Assembly: GCA_964057225.1 (NCBI GenBank)
Contig: OZ059894.1
Location: 6,789,131-6,853,130 of the forward strand
From: Auanema rhodensis
Taxonomy: Eukaryota > Nematoda > Chromadorea > Rhabditida > Rhabditidae
Reading direction: 5' to 3'
DNA length: 64,000 nucleotides
In this document: positions 30,959 to 40,256 of the stretch, in pieces
How positions within the stretch are numbered: the stretch's first letter is position 1
Layout of the letters: every line of letters begins with the position of its first letter
Translations under genes and position numbers: made by a program
Notes under the pieces: model-generated
Seen by the model: only the letters and a program-made list of their open reading frames with translations
Databases searched by the model: none
What the model was told of the DNA's origin: nothing

Positions 30959-31374
30959 TTTTGATGTATTATTTTATTGCATTCAAGTTGTACCTACGAG
31001 ACTGTTTTTTTTGTTCTGACCTCAAGTCGTTAATTATTTTTTTAATGTGATATATAGTTTGTACATTTGCGTTGAACATAATAAAAAATAATGAATTGTG
31101 CAATCATTAATTATCAAATTTTAAATGTTTTCGTGCATTTTTTATTTTAAATCTGAATCATGGATTTAAGCATGAACCATCTAGATTTCAGTTCGCGCAT
31201 ACGCTAGTAACCGCACGCGGTCGAAATAAATAGGCTTTATTGTCTTGGTCTCAGATTGGGCTTTACAATATCTTCATAATGAGTTCTTTGGAATAGAATG
31301 CGGAATGACAGTTTTATTTCCACGAATGAGGTATTTTTTTTTTTTTAATTTTTATGTATTTATTTTAAGTCATA
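30959..31374 (+). promoter_or_regulatory. Gap between DHX8 and WDR20, with poly(A) signal
   Basis: 416 bp without a coding frame. An AATAAA lies at 31080-31085, about 120 bases after the DHX8 stop. The sequence ends in a T-rich tract and TATTTTAAG five bases before the WDR20 ATG, like a 5' splice acceptor. A GC-richer patch at about 31180-31230 could be a promoter element. Confidence 0.5.
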
Positions 31375-34113
31375 ATGATGCACAGCCACTTGTTCAGTGG
31401 GCCGTCTGCACTCGCCGGGCCTAGTGGCCTACCTTCGTCTACTGTTATAAGTGAAGGTAAGTTTCATTATAAATAAAATTATTTATTTCCGTTATTAGGT
31501 GCTTTACTCAATCACTCTCTCACCCAACCTAAAGAAGAATTGAAAACTCAGTTCACTACTAGAGAGGGAACCTACAAAATAATGCCACAAGCTGAATATT
31601 CTAGACCCACACGGGTCCCTGTGAATCAGGTTCGCTTTTACAACTTGTTTCTATTGCTATATTTTTTTTGTTCTCAGCAGTTGCAAACTGGAGTACCCAA
31701 CTTTGCCGGTGCTCCTGTTCGTGTATCATTTTTATCTCTGAATTTACCAAGTCCTTCAGTCAGAGAAGAGGTTAGATTCTTGAGAGAACCTGTCAAAGTA
31801 CAGAAATTTTAAGGAAAAATGTTTTTCTGCTTCAAATCTAAGTGATGTTGAAGACTCTGTCGATGATCAAAACTGTGATAGAATATGTTTCAATGTCGGC
31901 CGAGAAATATATGTCTATATGTATAAGTATGAAGAGTAACTTGAGTATGTTTATAACCAGTTTTGCTTTTCCAGAGGACCACAAACAGCCGCAGATTTAA
32001 GTAAACCTATCGATAAACGGGTATATAAAGGAACCTTCCCTACTTGCCATCATTTTAATTCTGAAACTGCTACTTCAGATGGTTGTAGGTGAGCTCATTC
32101 ATACTTTAATATTGATAAGCCTGTTTATAATGTTTATAACAATATTATAACAATAGATTTTCAGCCTTCTTATTGGTTTTTCGGCTGGACAAGTTCAACT
32201 AATAGATCCTTTTAACAAAGATTTCCAGTCAAGTAGACTATATAATGAAGAAAGATTCATAGATAAGTCTTCCGTGACTTGTGTAAAATGGGTGCCAGGT
32301 ACAATTACGCATATTACATTATTTATTAAAATTTGTTTTATTTGCAGGCGAACGAAATCATTTCCTTGTGTCTTATTCTAGTGGATTCATGTATTTATAT
32401 AATGAGGATTTACAATGTCCTCAAGCTGCTCCCGTTTATCAAGTATTCAAACAAGTTAGTTGTTTTTCGAATCACACTTTGTATAAAACTGACTTATTCA
32501 GGGAGAAAAATTTACAGTTTCCACATGTAAAACAAAAACATCTAGAAACCCAGTGTATCGTTGGCAAATTGGTCAAAGTGGAGCCATTAATCAGTTTGCG
32601 TTCTCGGGTAGTGATGCCAAATTATTAGCAACAGTTGGACATGTATGACAGCTTTAATTACAATTGTTAATGAACTTAATTTCAGGATGGATATTTAAGA
32701 ATTTTCAATTATCATGAGATGGAACTTCTTTCATACATGAAATCATATTTTGGTATAAATCATTAAATCGTCGTGTCATTCATCCATATATTCAGGTGGT
32801 TTATTAACTCTTGCTTGGAGTCCTGATACTAAACTGATTGCTACTGGTGGTGAAGACGATTTGTTAACTGTTTATAATGTCTACGAGAAACGAGTAATAT
32901 GTAGAGGGCAGGGACATAAAAGTTGGATTTCTCAGGTATATTTCAAATTGGTGCTATTAATATCTGATTTTGTCTTAACTTTAAGGTTTCATTTGATCCC
33001 TATTCCTGTTCCGTAGATGTTGATAATGAATTAAATGGTGCTCTGCTTGATGTTTGCTCTGAAGATGATTTCAGAGGATCTGGTAGCATGAATAAGACAG
33101 ATTCTGATGTAGAGAATACAACGCCTCTGTTTAGAAATAGTATGCATAATTGTTTTTTTGCCTATTTTTCATTTATATATAGATCATCGTAAACCCCCTC
33201 ATCCTTTATCTTCAATGTCAAGATGCTCTTATGCTTCCTTTGGAACGATTAATGGGGCTAGTGCGGTAATTTTTCTGAAATTTAATTTTTTTATTGTTTG
33301 TATTTCAGACCGGAATAGGTGTATGTTATAGAATTGGCAGTGTAGGTCATGATACTCAGCTGTGTCTATGGGATATTACCGAAGATATGCTTAAGGTATA
33401 ATTATTCATAAATCTGAAAATGTGGAATATTTTGTTTAGTCTTCCAATGTTCAAAGGCATCGGAATTCTACCATTATCGCTCCAATGGCCGGCTTGGAGA
33501 TTCAAACTTCTTCGAGATTAGATCCTTTATCGGAAGCTTCTCCTGACGCTTCGTCTGAAAAACCTAAAAAAAAAAGATTTCATCGTAGGGGTTTCACATT
33601 GGGAAGAATAGGAGGATCCAACAGTGATAGGTTTGTGTTTGTATTGGCAGAAATTTGAAGACTTTGTTTCAGGCGAAGAGTTGAATCACCTGCTTGTCAA
33701 TCTTCTTCTTCCGCTATTGATGAAGCAAGATTGTTAGGAACTCGAATTTGCCCTAGAATGGAAGATGTCCCTGTAATAGGTTAGTGTCTGAAGATGAATA
33801 ATTTGGTATATTTCGTTTTAAGAACCTTTGATATGTAAGAAAATAGCTCATGAACGATTAACAGCTCTTGAGTTTCGGAAAGATTGTATTATTACCGCTT
33901 GCCAGGAAGGTTTTATATGCACTTGGGTTCGGCCTGGGAAGGTATGTTAGTTCTGTGAATATACTTTAATTGTTTCGTTGTTAGACATCTGCTAACCTTC
34001 TGCGCCGGGAAGTTAATTCTCCGAACGCCGTTAGTACTCCATCAGAGATTAGAGATCTGAAAGAGTACGGAGCTCATAGACCGTACTGGGGTCAGACTTC
34101 AATTCACGCCTAG
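31375..34113 (+). CDS. WDR20: WDR20-like WD40 protein, USP12/USP46 deubiquitinase cofactor
   Basis: WDR20 binds and activates the USP12/USP46-UAF1 deubiquitinases (C. elegans wdr-20 with usp-46). Seventeen exons: 31375-31456, 31499-31629, 31678-31770, 31814-31926, 31975-32088, 32165-32298, 32348-32454, 32502-32642, 32686-32752, 32796-32935, 32986-33139, 33183-33265, 33309-33395, 33440-33630, 33673-33779, 33823-33941 and 33985-34113, about 663 residues. Family landmarks in order: KTQFTTREGTYKIMPQAEYS near the start, ICFNVGREIYVYMYK, AADLSKPIDKRVYKG, LLIGFSAGQVQLIDP, VTCVKWVPG, GGEDDLLTVYN, GQGHKSWISQVSFDPY, VGHDTQLCLWDITED and, near the end, CPRMEDVP and ACQEGFICTWVRPGK. WD40 blades span most of the chain, with a Ser-rich insert before the last blade as in the family. 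It is longer than human WDR20 (about 570) at both ends. Two ATGs are adjacent; the first is used. Intron 2 ends in a CAGCAG tandem acceptor. Confidence 0.93.
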
Positions 34114-34530
34114 ATGATATCGGGTTAGTCATCAACTTTTAAAATTCTAACTTTCAATAGATTTTTCGGATTTGGCGTTTTCTTTTTTTATCTGCTCACT
34201 TTTTTCATTATTCTCATTTTGAAGATGCGTATACCTGTTGTACATTCCCTCCAAACATTGCAAGTTCTATTAATAATTTTAATATTCCTATTTTGTAGTC
34301 AAAATGTTTGCTCGGGTCTTAGGTACTGAAGCAAATTTTACTTGTATTACTTCTGTCTTATTTTTATTGTGATATTATTGTTTATTGTTATAACTAATTT
34401 ACTTTGATTAGTGTATATAAAACGATTTATTGTGTATCTCTTGTAATTTTAGAGGAGTTGTGGTAGCTGCTTATATATATATATATGTATTGGCTTTTGT
34501 ACTTCGTTATTTTTTATTATAGCTATCAGA
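34114..34530 (+). promoter_or_regulatory. Gap between WDR20 and SAE1
   Basis: 417 bp, T-rich, with no coding frame. A short (TA)n run lies at about 34466-34485. The region ends with TTTTTATTATAG eight bases before the SAE1 ATG, which looks like a trans-splice or 5' UTR intron acceptor. Confidence 0.5.
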
Positions 34531-36013
34531 ATGACGGGCTCTGTTCCTAGAGATGAAGGGATGTCCAAAGATGAGGCGCAAGTATACGATCGTCAAATAC
34601 GTTTATGGGGTTTTGAAGCTCAAGAAAAGTAAAATTAATAACTCGAATAAACCTGATGGACTATTCTTCAGATTGAGAACTTCTTCGATCCTTGTTTGTG
34701 GGCTTTCGGGGTTAGGAGCTGAGGTTGTTAAAAACTTGATGCTCTGTGGAATTAAAGTATATAGTTGTTTTCAATTCATTCAAGTCATTCACAATTTAGG
34801 CAATGACTTTAATGGATTCTGAAGTCGTTTCTCAAGAAGATTATGATAGCAATTTCCTTCTTGCACCCGACTCTTGCGGTCAAAATGTATATTATTTTCA
34901 ATATAAGGCTGATATTGTATGCGTTTTAACAGAGGGCAGCATGTTCTTATGCTAGAGCACAAGCTTTGAATCCTATGGTAAAGTGTACTGTTGAAGAATT
35001 ATCTATTGAGTCTAAAACTTCGGATTATATTACTCAATACGATATGATCGTCTTGATGGATCATAGTTACAACGTTACAAATAAGTGGAATAAAATTTGT
35101 CGTGAAAAGGGTGTTAGGTAACTACTACTTCTGCTTATATTTTTAACAAAAGCAAGTTTAGATTCGTAGCAGGCAGTGTGTTCGGTTGGATTGGATACGG
35201 ATTCTTTGATTTCAACGGACATAATTTCTTAATGTACGATACGTACTGAGTTGACCGTGAATAACATGAAACTTCAGACCTATTAAGAAACGCGAATTCC
35301 CTCTCGTTGGATTGGATGGTGGTCAGGGTGCTCTCGGCGATTCTAATAATGCTATAACTTTGGATGACGACCAATTTGTGAAGGAGGTATTTCGTCATCA
35401 TAGTTGATTTTAAGCAAATAGGTGTATGCAGAGTCTTTCATATTCGTCTTTCGAAGATGCATTCAATGTTGACTGGGCCGAAAAAATGAAGAAGAGAGTT
35501 TCTCGTGTTATTCCACCTTGTTATCCACCATTGAGAGGTTGTGAGTTGATGTTATGTGTCACTAACATTTATTTCAGCTATGCTAAGAGCACAAGAGATG
35601 AATAAACTTACGGGTGATAATCAAAAAGATTATGAAACTGTTCATCAGTTATTTATTGACGAGGTATTAAATTATTGGGTAGTCTTTAGTATATATAGTT
35701 TTAGGTTAAATCCTTAAAATTAAGCGAGGAAATTGCAAATAGTTCTCCTTTGGAGAAAACAGAATAGTAAGTAATTTTGCAACTGAGAATTGAAACCTGT
35801 TTTTTCAGTTATTTTGGATCTCAGCTCTCACCTGTATGTGCCGCTATTGGGGGTTTAATTGGCCAAGAAGCTATTAAAGTTGAAAAAAATATTAAATCTT
35901 TAAATTATGTATCTGTTCAGGCGCTCTCGGAAAACAAAGAACCTTTGAAAAACATTTTCTTGTATTCCGCCTTTGATACTGCTGGAATTCTTCTTCAGGC
36001 TCCTCCTGCTTAA
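34531..36013 (+). CDS. SAE1: SUMO-activating enzyme subunit 1 (AOS1/SAE1)
   Basis: The AOS1 half of the SUMO E1 heterodimer, which with UBA2 adenylates SUMO and passes it to UBC9. Ten exons: 34531-34628, 34672-34756, 34800-34886, 34933-35117, 35162-35233, 35278-35386, 35432-35537, 35578-35663, 35705-35766 and 35809-36013, giving 364 residues (human SAE1 346). Landmarks: YDRQIRLWGFEAQ near residue 20-32, the nucleotide-fold glycines GLSGLG at 43-48, ARAQALNPMVKCTVEEL, FVAGSVFGWIGYGFFDF, and PVCAAIGGLIGQEAIK at about 305-320. As expected for AOS1 there is no catalytic-cysteine domain. The donor of exon 5 is ambiguous: 35234 gives a normal 44-bp intron, while 35243 would add three residues and leave 35 bp. 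It is the last of three co-directional genes. Confidence 0.95.
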
Positions 36014-36045
36014 ATATTCGTTCAAATCTGATACTTCCCTGTTGA

Positions 36046-36051
36046 AATAAA
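36046..36051 (+). terminator. AATAAA poly(A) signal of SAE1
   Basis: A canonical AATAAA 33 bases after the stop codon, followed by a T-rich stretch, fits 3' end formation before the tRNA cluster. Confidence 0.75.
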
Positions 36052-36245
36052 CGGGTTTGTTAAAGATGTGTCATTGAAATGTATCTCCTCATTTTTGTTA
36101 CAATCGTTTTGATAAATAATTTTTTTCGATACCGATGTGAAGGAAATTATTTTCAGTAGAAAAGTTGGATAGAGAACTACGAATTTTTCAAACCTTGATT
36201 ACCATGGGTTCTCATAAAGTTTGCTTGCGAAAAGACAGATTCGTA

Positions 36246-36319
36246 GCCGCCATAGCTCAGTCGGTTAGAGCGTGGGTCTAATAAGCCCAAGGTCGCAGGT
36301 TCGACCCCTGCTGGCGGCA
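36246..36319 (+). tRNA. tRNA-Ile, anticodon AAT (copy 1)
   Basis: A full 74-base cloverleaf: acceptor GCCGCCA/TGGCGGC with A as discriminator, D arm GCTC/GAGC, anticodon stem TGGGT/GCCCA with loop CTAATAA (anticodon AAT, read as inosine-AU in mature tRNA), and T arm GCAGG/CCTGC with TTCGACC. The box B sequence GGTTCGACCCC is perfect. T-rich tracts (CATTTTACTTTTAAC) follow and can stop RNA polymerase III. Its 5' flank differs slightly from that of copy 2. Confidence 0.97.
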
Positions 36320-36406
36320 AAACATTTTACTTTTAACTTCTAAATTATTCAAAACTTAATTGCCACAGGTTATAACAAAGTTTGCTTGTGAAAACACAGA
36401 TTCGTA

Positions 36407-36480
36407 GCCGCCATAGCTCAGTCGGTTAGAGCGTGGGTCTAATAAGCCCAAGGTCGCAGGTTCGACCCCTGCTGGCGGCA
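36407..36480 (+). tRNA. tRNA-Ile, anticodon AAT (copy 2)
   Basis: Identical to copy 1 across all 74 bases, 161 bp downstream, with the same T-rich 3' flank. It is part of the 161-bp tandem unit. Confidence 0.97.
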
Positions 36481-36567
36481 AAACATTTTACTTTTAACTT
36501 CTAAATTATTCAAAACTTAATTGCCACAGGTTATAACAAAGTTTGCTTGTGAATACACGGATTCGTA

Positions 36568-36616
36568 GCCGCCATAGCTCAGTCGGTTAGAGCGTGGGTC
36601 TAATAAGGCCAAGGTC
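36568..36616 (+). pseudogene. Truncated tRNA-Ile(AAT), 5' half only
   Basis: The first 49 bases match tRNA-Ile through the anticodon arm and start of the variable loop, then break at AAGGTC into TTGGCTTGATTACCACGGG, which is 5' flank of the next copy. The T arm, box B and 3' acceptor strand are missing. The anticodon stem also has GCCCA changed to GGCCA. It should not give a mature tRNA. Confidence 0.93.
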
Positions 36617-36672
36617 TTGGCTTGATTACCACGGGTTCTCATAAAGTTTGCTTGCGAAAAGGCAGATTCGTA

Positions 36673-36746
36673 GCCGCCATAGCTCAGTCGGTTAGAGCGT
36701 GGGTCTAATAAGCCCAAGGTCGCAGGTTCGACCCCTGCTGGCGGCA
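36673..36746 (+). tRNA. tRNA-Ile, anticodon AAT (copy 3 intact)
   Basis: Full-length copy identical to copy 1, starting only 105 bp after the truncated gene because 56 bp have been lost between them. Its 5' flank (CATAAAGTTTGCTTGCGAAAAGGCAG) is of the copy-1 type. Confidence 0.97.
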
Positions 36747-36833
36747 AAACATTTTACTTTTAACTTCTAAATTATTCAAAACTTAATTGCCACAGGTTAT
36801 AACAAAGTTTGCTTGTGAAAACACAGATTCGTA

Positions 36834-36907
36834 GCCGCCATAGCTCAGTCGGTTAGAGCGTGGGTCTAATAAGCCCAAGGTCGCAGGTTCGACCCCTGCT
36901 GGCGGCA
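36834..36907 (+). tRNA. tRNA-Ile, anticodon AAT (copy 4 intact)
   Basis: Full-length 74-base copy, 161 bp after the previous one, identical in all cloverleaf stems and loops. Confidence 0.97.
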
Positions 36908-36994
36908 AAACATTTTACTTTTAACTTCTAAATTACTCAAAACTTAATTGCCACAGGTTATAACAAAGTTTGCTTGTGAATACACGGATTCGTA

Positions 36995-37068
36995 GCCGCC
37001 ATAGCTCAGTCGGTTAGAGCGTGGGTCTAATAAGCCCAAGGTCGCAGGTTCGACCCCTGCTGGCGGCA
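36995..37068 (+). tRNA. tRNA-Ile, anticodon AAT (copy 5 intact)
   Basis: Full-length 74-base copy in the 161-bp register. The spacer before it has ATTACTCAAAA where copy 4 has ATTATTCAAAA, so spacers differ while the gene does not. Confidence 0.97.
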
Positions 37069-37155
37069 AAACATTTTACTTTTAACTTCTAAATTACTCA
37101 AAACTTAATTGCCACAGGTTATAACAAAGTTTGCTTGTGAATACACGGATTCGTA

Positions 37156-37229
37156 GCCGCCATAGCTCAGTCGGTTAGAGCGTGGGTCTAATAAGCCCAA
37201 GGTCGCAGGTTCGACCCCTGCTGGCGGCA
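37156..37229 (+). tRNA. tRNA-Ile, anticodon AAT (copy 6 intact)
   Basis: Full-length 74-base copy in the 161-bp register, followed by a slightly changed spacer (AACTTTTTACTTTTAACTTTT). Confidence 0.97.
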
Positions 37230-37316
37230 AAACTTTTTACTTTTAACTTTTAAATTACTCAAAACTTAATTGCCACAGGTTATAACAAAGTTTGCTTGTG
37301 AATACACGGATTCGTA

Positions 37317-37365
37317 GTCGCCATAGCTCAGTCGGTTAGAGCGTGGGTCTAATAAGGCCAAGGTC
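37317..37365 (+). pseudogene. Second truncated tRNA-Ile(AAT), same breakpoint
   Basis: The same 49-base 5' half with the same GGCCA change and the same junction to TTGGCTTGATTACCACGGG as the copy at 36568, so the two arose by duplication of one event. It has one more change in the acceptor stem (GCCGCC to GTCGCC). Confidence 0.93.
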
Positions 37366-37421
37366 TTGGCTTGATTACCACGGGTTCTCATAAAGTTTGC
37401 TTGCGAAAAGGCAGATTCGTA

Positions 37422-37495
37422 GCCGCCATAGCTCAGTCGGTTAGAGCGTGGGTCTAATAAGCCCAAGGTCGCAGGTTCGACCCCTGCTGGCGGCA
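37422..37495 (+). tRNA. tRNA-Ile, anticodon AAT (copy 7 intact)
   Basis: Full-length 74-base copy, 105 bp after the second truncated gene. It is the last of the first tRNA group; the following spacer diverges after about 40 bp. Confidence 0.97.
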
Positions 37496-38494
37496 AAATA
37501 TTTTACTTTTAACTTCTAAATTATTCAAAACTTGATTATTGAAACTTGTTCTTGCAAACAGCTAATTTTAGTATTTTTTGTTTTATTTTTCCAAACAGTT
37601 TTTTTTCACAAGATTTTTACTTTTTTACTTTAAAAATACTATCTAAAAATACCAGTTATGAAGGAAAACCATTTCCTTATGCTCCAGCGTCTATGGTTCT
37701 CATCATATAGTGCCCACGATATTGACTATTGAATTTTCTAGAGATAACGAAGTGCATAAGGATTAAGATAGAGCTGATTAGAATTAATATTGATAAAGTT
37801 ACCATGAATAGTTTCAAGAAAATGAAATATATTAACTGTTCAATATAAGTTTCATCTCTATTTGGCGTTGATCATATATTACAAGTTTTTGAATGTTTTG
37901 TAGTTTGATCGTATGCTCTAAGCACATCTCGCTCAAAAAAGTGATGTTCACAACAGGGATTGTCGAAAAGAGAACGAGATAAGCTATTGTGTATTAATTT
38001 ATTTTATCTATGTATTGCAATGAAATTTGAATTTCATGGTAATTTAAATTTTTATAATATTTGCTTGAGTAAATTTTTGAAAAGCTTTTTTCCGAGGTTT
38101 GAACTGACCTCAAAATCTTCATTTCGTAAGTTCAAGATTAAGTACAGTTGATTCAACTTTAAGCAACCACGCATCATTCAAAAAAAAATGTCTGGACCCT
38201 GCTTCAAGAATTGAACCTTATAAGACTCATAATCTAGGATATTTGTTTTTAAAATTTCTAGTAGTTGGATTTTTATGATTTCAATTACAAGATAAGAAAA
38301 TCAAAATGTCGTAAAATTGAAAGAATACCCTTTATGTGATGAGTTTTCTTTGATATATCAAAACAATTTTGTTTTCAAAATGTGTGCTTAGAGAGCATTT
38401 CCTGCTTTTATCTCTGAAGGTGTTTTAAAAATTAGTATATATATGCGGTTGATATCAACAAACTATCTCACAGTTTCGGATGTCATACGGAAAC
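37496..38494. other. Intergenic stretch between tRNA group and lysozyme gene
   Basis: 1.0 kb of AT-rich DNA. The first 40 bp repeat the tRNA spacer. No coding frame or RNA gene is recognised; the end should hold the promoter of the lysozyme-like gene. Confidence 0.5.
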
Positions 38495-39462
38495 ATGTTT
38501 TTCCATGTAATCGTCTTTTCGCTTTTCAGCTTCTCCGCAGCAGAATTTGTATGTTTCTTTACATGTTCAGTAATTTTAGAAAATCGTTTGTTCTAGAAAA
38601 CAGAAATGCAACCAAAAGCAATGGATATTGGACATTGTGTAAGTGAATCACAGATAAGATGTCTTTGGAATTACAACTATCGTCTTATCATCAGGTTGCA
38701 AATGAACAAGAAAGCTTCTTATTATTTATTATACTTTGCAGAGCTTATTCCGCATTTAATGGTGGAGGGGTTGACTATAACGCTTGCAATACTTATAAGA
38801 AATCCCTCTTTGTGGACCCCGAGACTTATCCAACAATTTACATGGAACCTGCACCAGATTCATATAAAAGTGCGAGAGAACAGTTTAATGAGTTGTATCA
38901 AGCATTGAATAATCCAATGTGCGGCTTAAATAACGTGAAATTCATGTATATTCAAGTATGTTATTAGATTAAAATAGAATTTAAATCGGATCATATACGT
39001 TCAGGTTGCAAAATCACATCTACAGCGTTGGAGTTTTAATATTGAGGAAAACGTTAACTTCATTAGAGATATCATTCGTGCTGCTGAAGAGAAGGTCAGG
39101 AACTTCAAATTTTATCAACATCCTCATTTCATTTCTTTAGGGATTTCGCGTTGGAATCTATACTAATGAGGAAAATTGGTCAGAAATTACAGGCGATTGT
39201 GATCACAAAGATTTCAATCCAAAATATCCTATGCCATTATGGTATTTCACTTAAAACATTCATTTCTGTACTGTACTTTCATTAATTATTTTTCAGGTAT
39301 ACATTTATCGCAAAAAGCGTGGAGGATATTATTAACAAGCCTGAAACTTTTGGATTTGGAGGGTGGAATGAAGAAGATATTGGCCCTTACCAGTATACCA
39401 GTTACGAAGATATTTGCCATGTACTTGGAAAAGTCAATTTTTTGAAAAAAATTGTGTATTAA
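38495..39462 (+). CDS. GH25 lysozyme-like secreted protein, catalytic pair apparently lost
   Basis: Six exons: 38495-38548, 38597-38638, 38695-38955, 39005-39094, 39141-39241 and 39297-39462, giving 237 residues, close to nematode GH25 lysozymes (about 220-300). Residues 1-17 (MFFHVIVFSLFSFSAAE) are a signal peptide. Family landmarks: MDIG at 27-30 (first catalytic Asp kept), LCRAYSAFNGGGVDYNAC, RDIIRAAEEKGFRVGIYTNE, WSEITGDC, PMPLWYTF and FGFGGWNEEDIGPYQYTS. Where active relatives have F-D-I-E before a Gly, this protein has MYIQV at 116-120, so both the Asp and the Glu of the central motif seem to be replaced by Tyr and Gln. If the alignment holds, it would be a pseudo-lysozyme that may bind peptidoglycan without cutting it. 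In active relatives these enzymes act in gut digestion or defence against bacteria. The family call is by eye. Confidence 0.75.
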
Positions 39463-39822
39463 TAACAATCGTTGATTCATTTCACATTGTGAGGTTGTGA
39501 TGAGTTCAGAGATTTGCATGGTTGCAAGCCAGTTCAATTTTCATTGTACAGTAATTATATTTTTCATATTAACTTTGATTATATAAGATAAAAGTTAATA
39601 TATTAACTTAACTTTTCCTTGTTTCGTGAATATCTATCAGCAATAATATATCAATCCAAATACAAATAATTTTAGTATTTTTACTTTGGAATATCGAAAA
39701 GCTAGGACGGCCTGGATATAGATATTTTAGTAGTAGCAAAGTCGGATAGAGAGTTACGAATTGTTCAAACCTTGATTAACACCGGTTCTAACACAGTTTT
39801 CCTGCGAAATTGCAGATCTGTA
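39463..39822. other. 3' flank of lysozyme-like gene and tRNA spacer
   Basis: AT-rich, no coding frame. The last 80 bases (from about 39745) resemble the 5' flank of tRNA copy 1 (GTCGGATAGAGAGTTACGAA and onward), showing that the second tRNA group came from the first together with its flank. Confidence 0.6.
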
Positions 39823-39896
39823 GCCGCCATAGCTCAGTCGGTTAGAGCGTGGGTCTAATAAGCCCAAGGTCGCAGGTTCGACCCCTGCTGGCGGCA
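39823..39896 (+). tRNA. tRNA-Ile, anticodon AAT (copy 8 intact)
   Basis: Full-length 74-base copy identical to copy 1. Its 5' flank is more divergent (CTGCGAAATTGCAGATCTGTA) than those in the first group. It is 2.3 kb away from copy 7, across the lysozyme-like gene. Confidence 0.97.
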
Positions 39897-39983
39897 AAAT
39901 ATTTTACTTTTAACTTCTAAATTATCACAAACTTGATTATCACGCGCCCCGATAAAGTTTGTCTGCGAAATGACAAATTCGTA

Positions 39984-40057
39984 GCCGCCATAGCTCAGTC
40001 GGTTAGAGCGTGGGTCTAATAAGCCCAAGGTCGCAGGTTCGACCCCTGCTGGCGGCA
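39984..40057 (+). tRNA. tRNA-Ile, anticodon AAT (copy 9 intact)
   Basis: Full-length 74-base copy, again 161 bp after the previous one. It is the last gene before the satellite, which begins 44 bp downstream. Confidence 0.97.
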
Positions 40058-40100
40058 AAACATTTTACTTTTAAATTCTAAACTATCCAAAACTTGATTG

Positions 40101-40256
40101 CACATTCACCGGGCACAACGTGACTACAGCCTGAACTTTTTTGCGGTAAAATTTTGATGGGACTTTTACTTTTTCCGGAAAAGGAGCAACGGAAAATGAA
40201 TACCCAACGTCAAACCATTTTTATTTGATTATAGTTGATGATCTTTTAGAAAAAGG
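40101..40256. repeat. Edge satellite unit of 156 bp with inverted core
   Basis: The first unit of the array is 43 bp shorter than the rest. Bases 40145-40187 are the exact reverse complement of the normal core (the part with CTTTTCCGGAAAAAG and CCCATCAAAATTTTACC), and neighbouring bases are deleted or replaced. Confidence 0.93.

Noticed and set aside
36246-37495. Regular repeat with fixed spacing, CRISPR-like
   Set aside because: The repeated element is a tRNA gene and the spacers are repeated as well; this is a eukaryotic locus.
36517-37496. - strand frames beginning MPPAGVEPATLGLLDPRSNR across the tRNA cluster (also 39855-40058)
   Set aside because: They are the antisense reading of tRNA-Ile genes. 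The frame is open only because the tRNA sequence is repeated.
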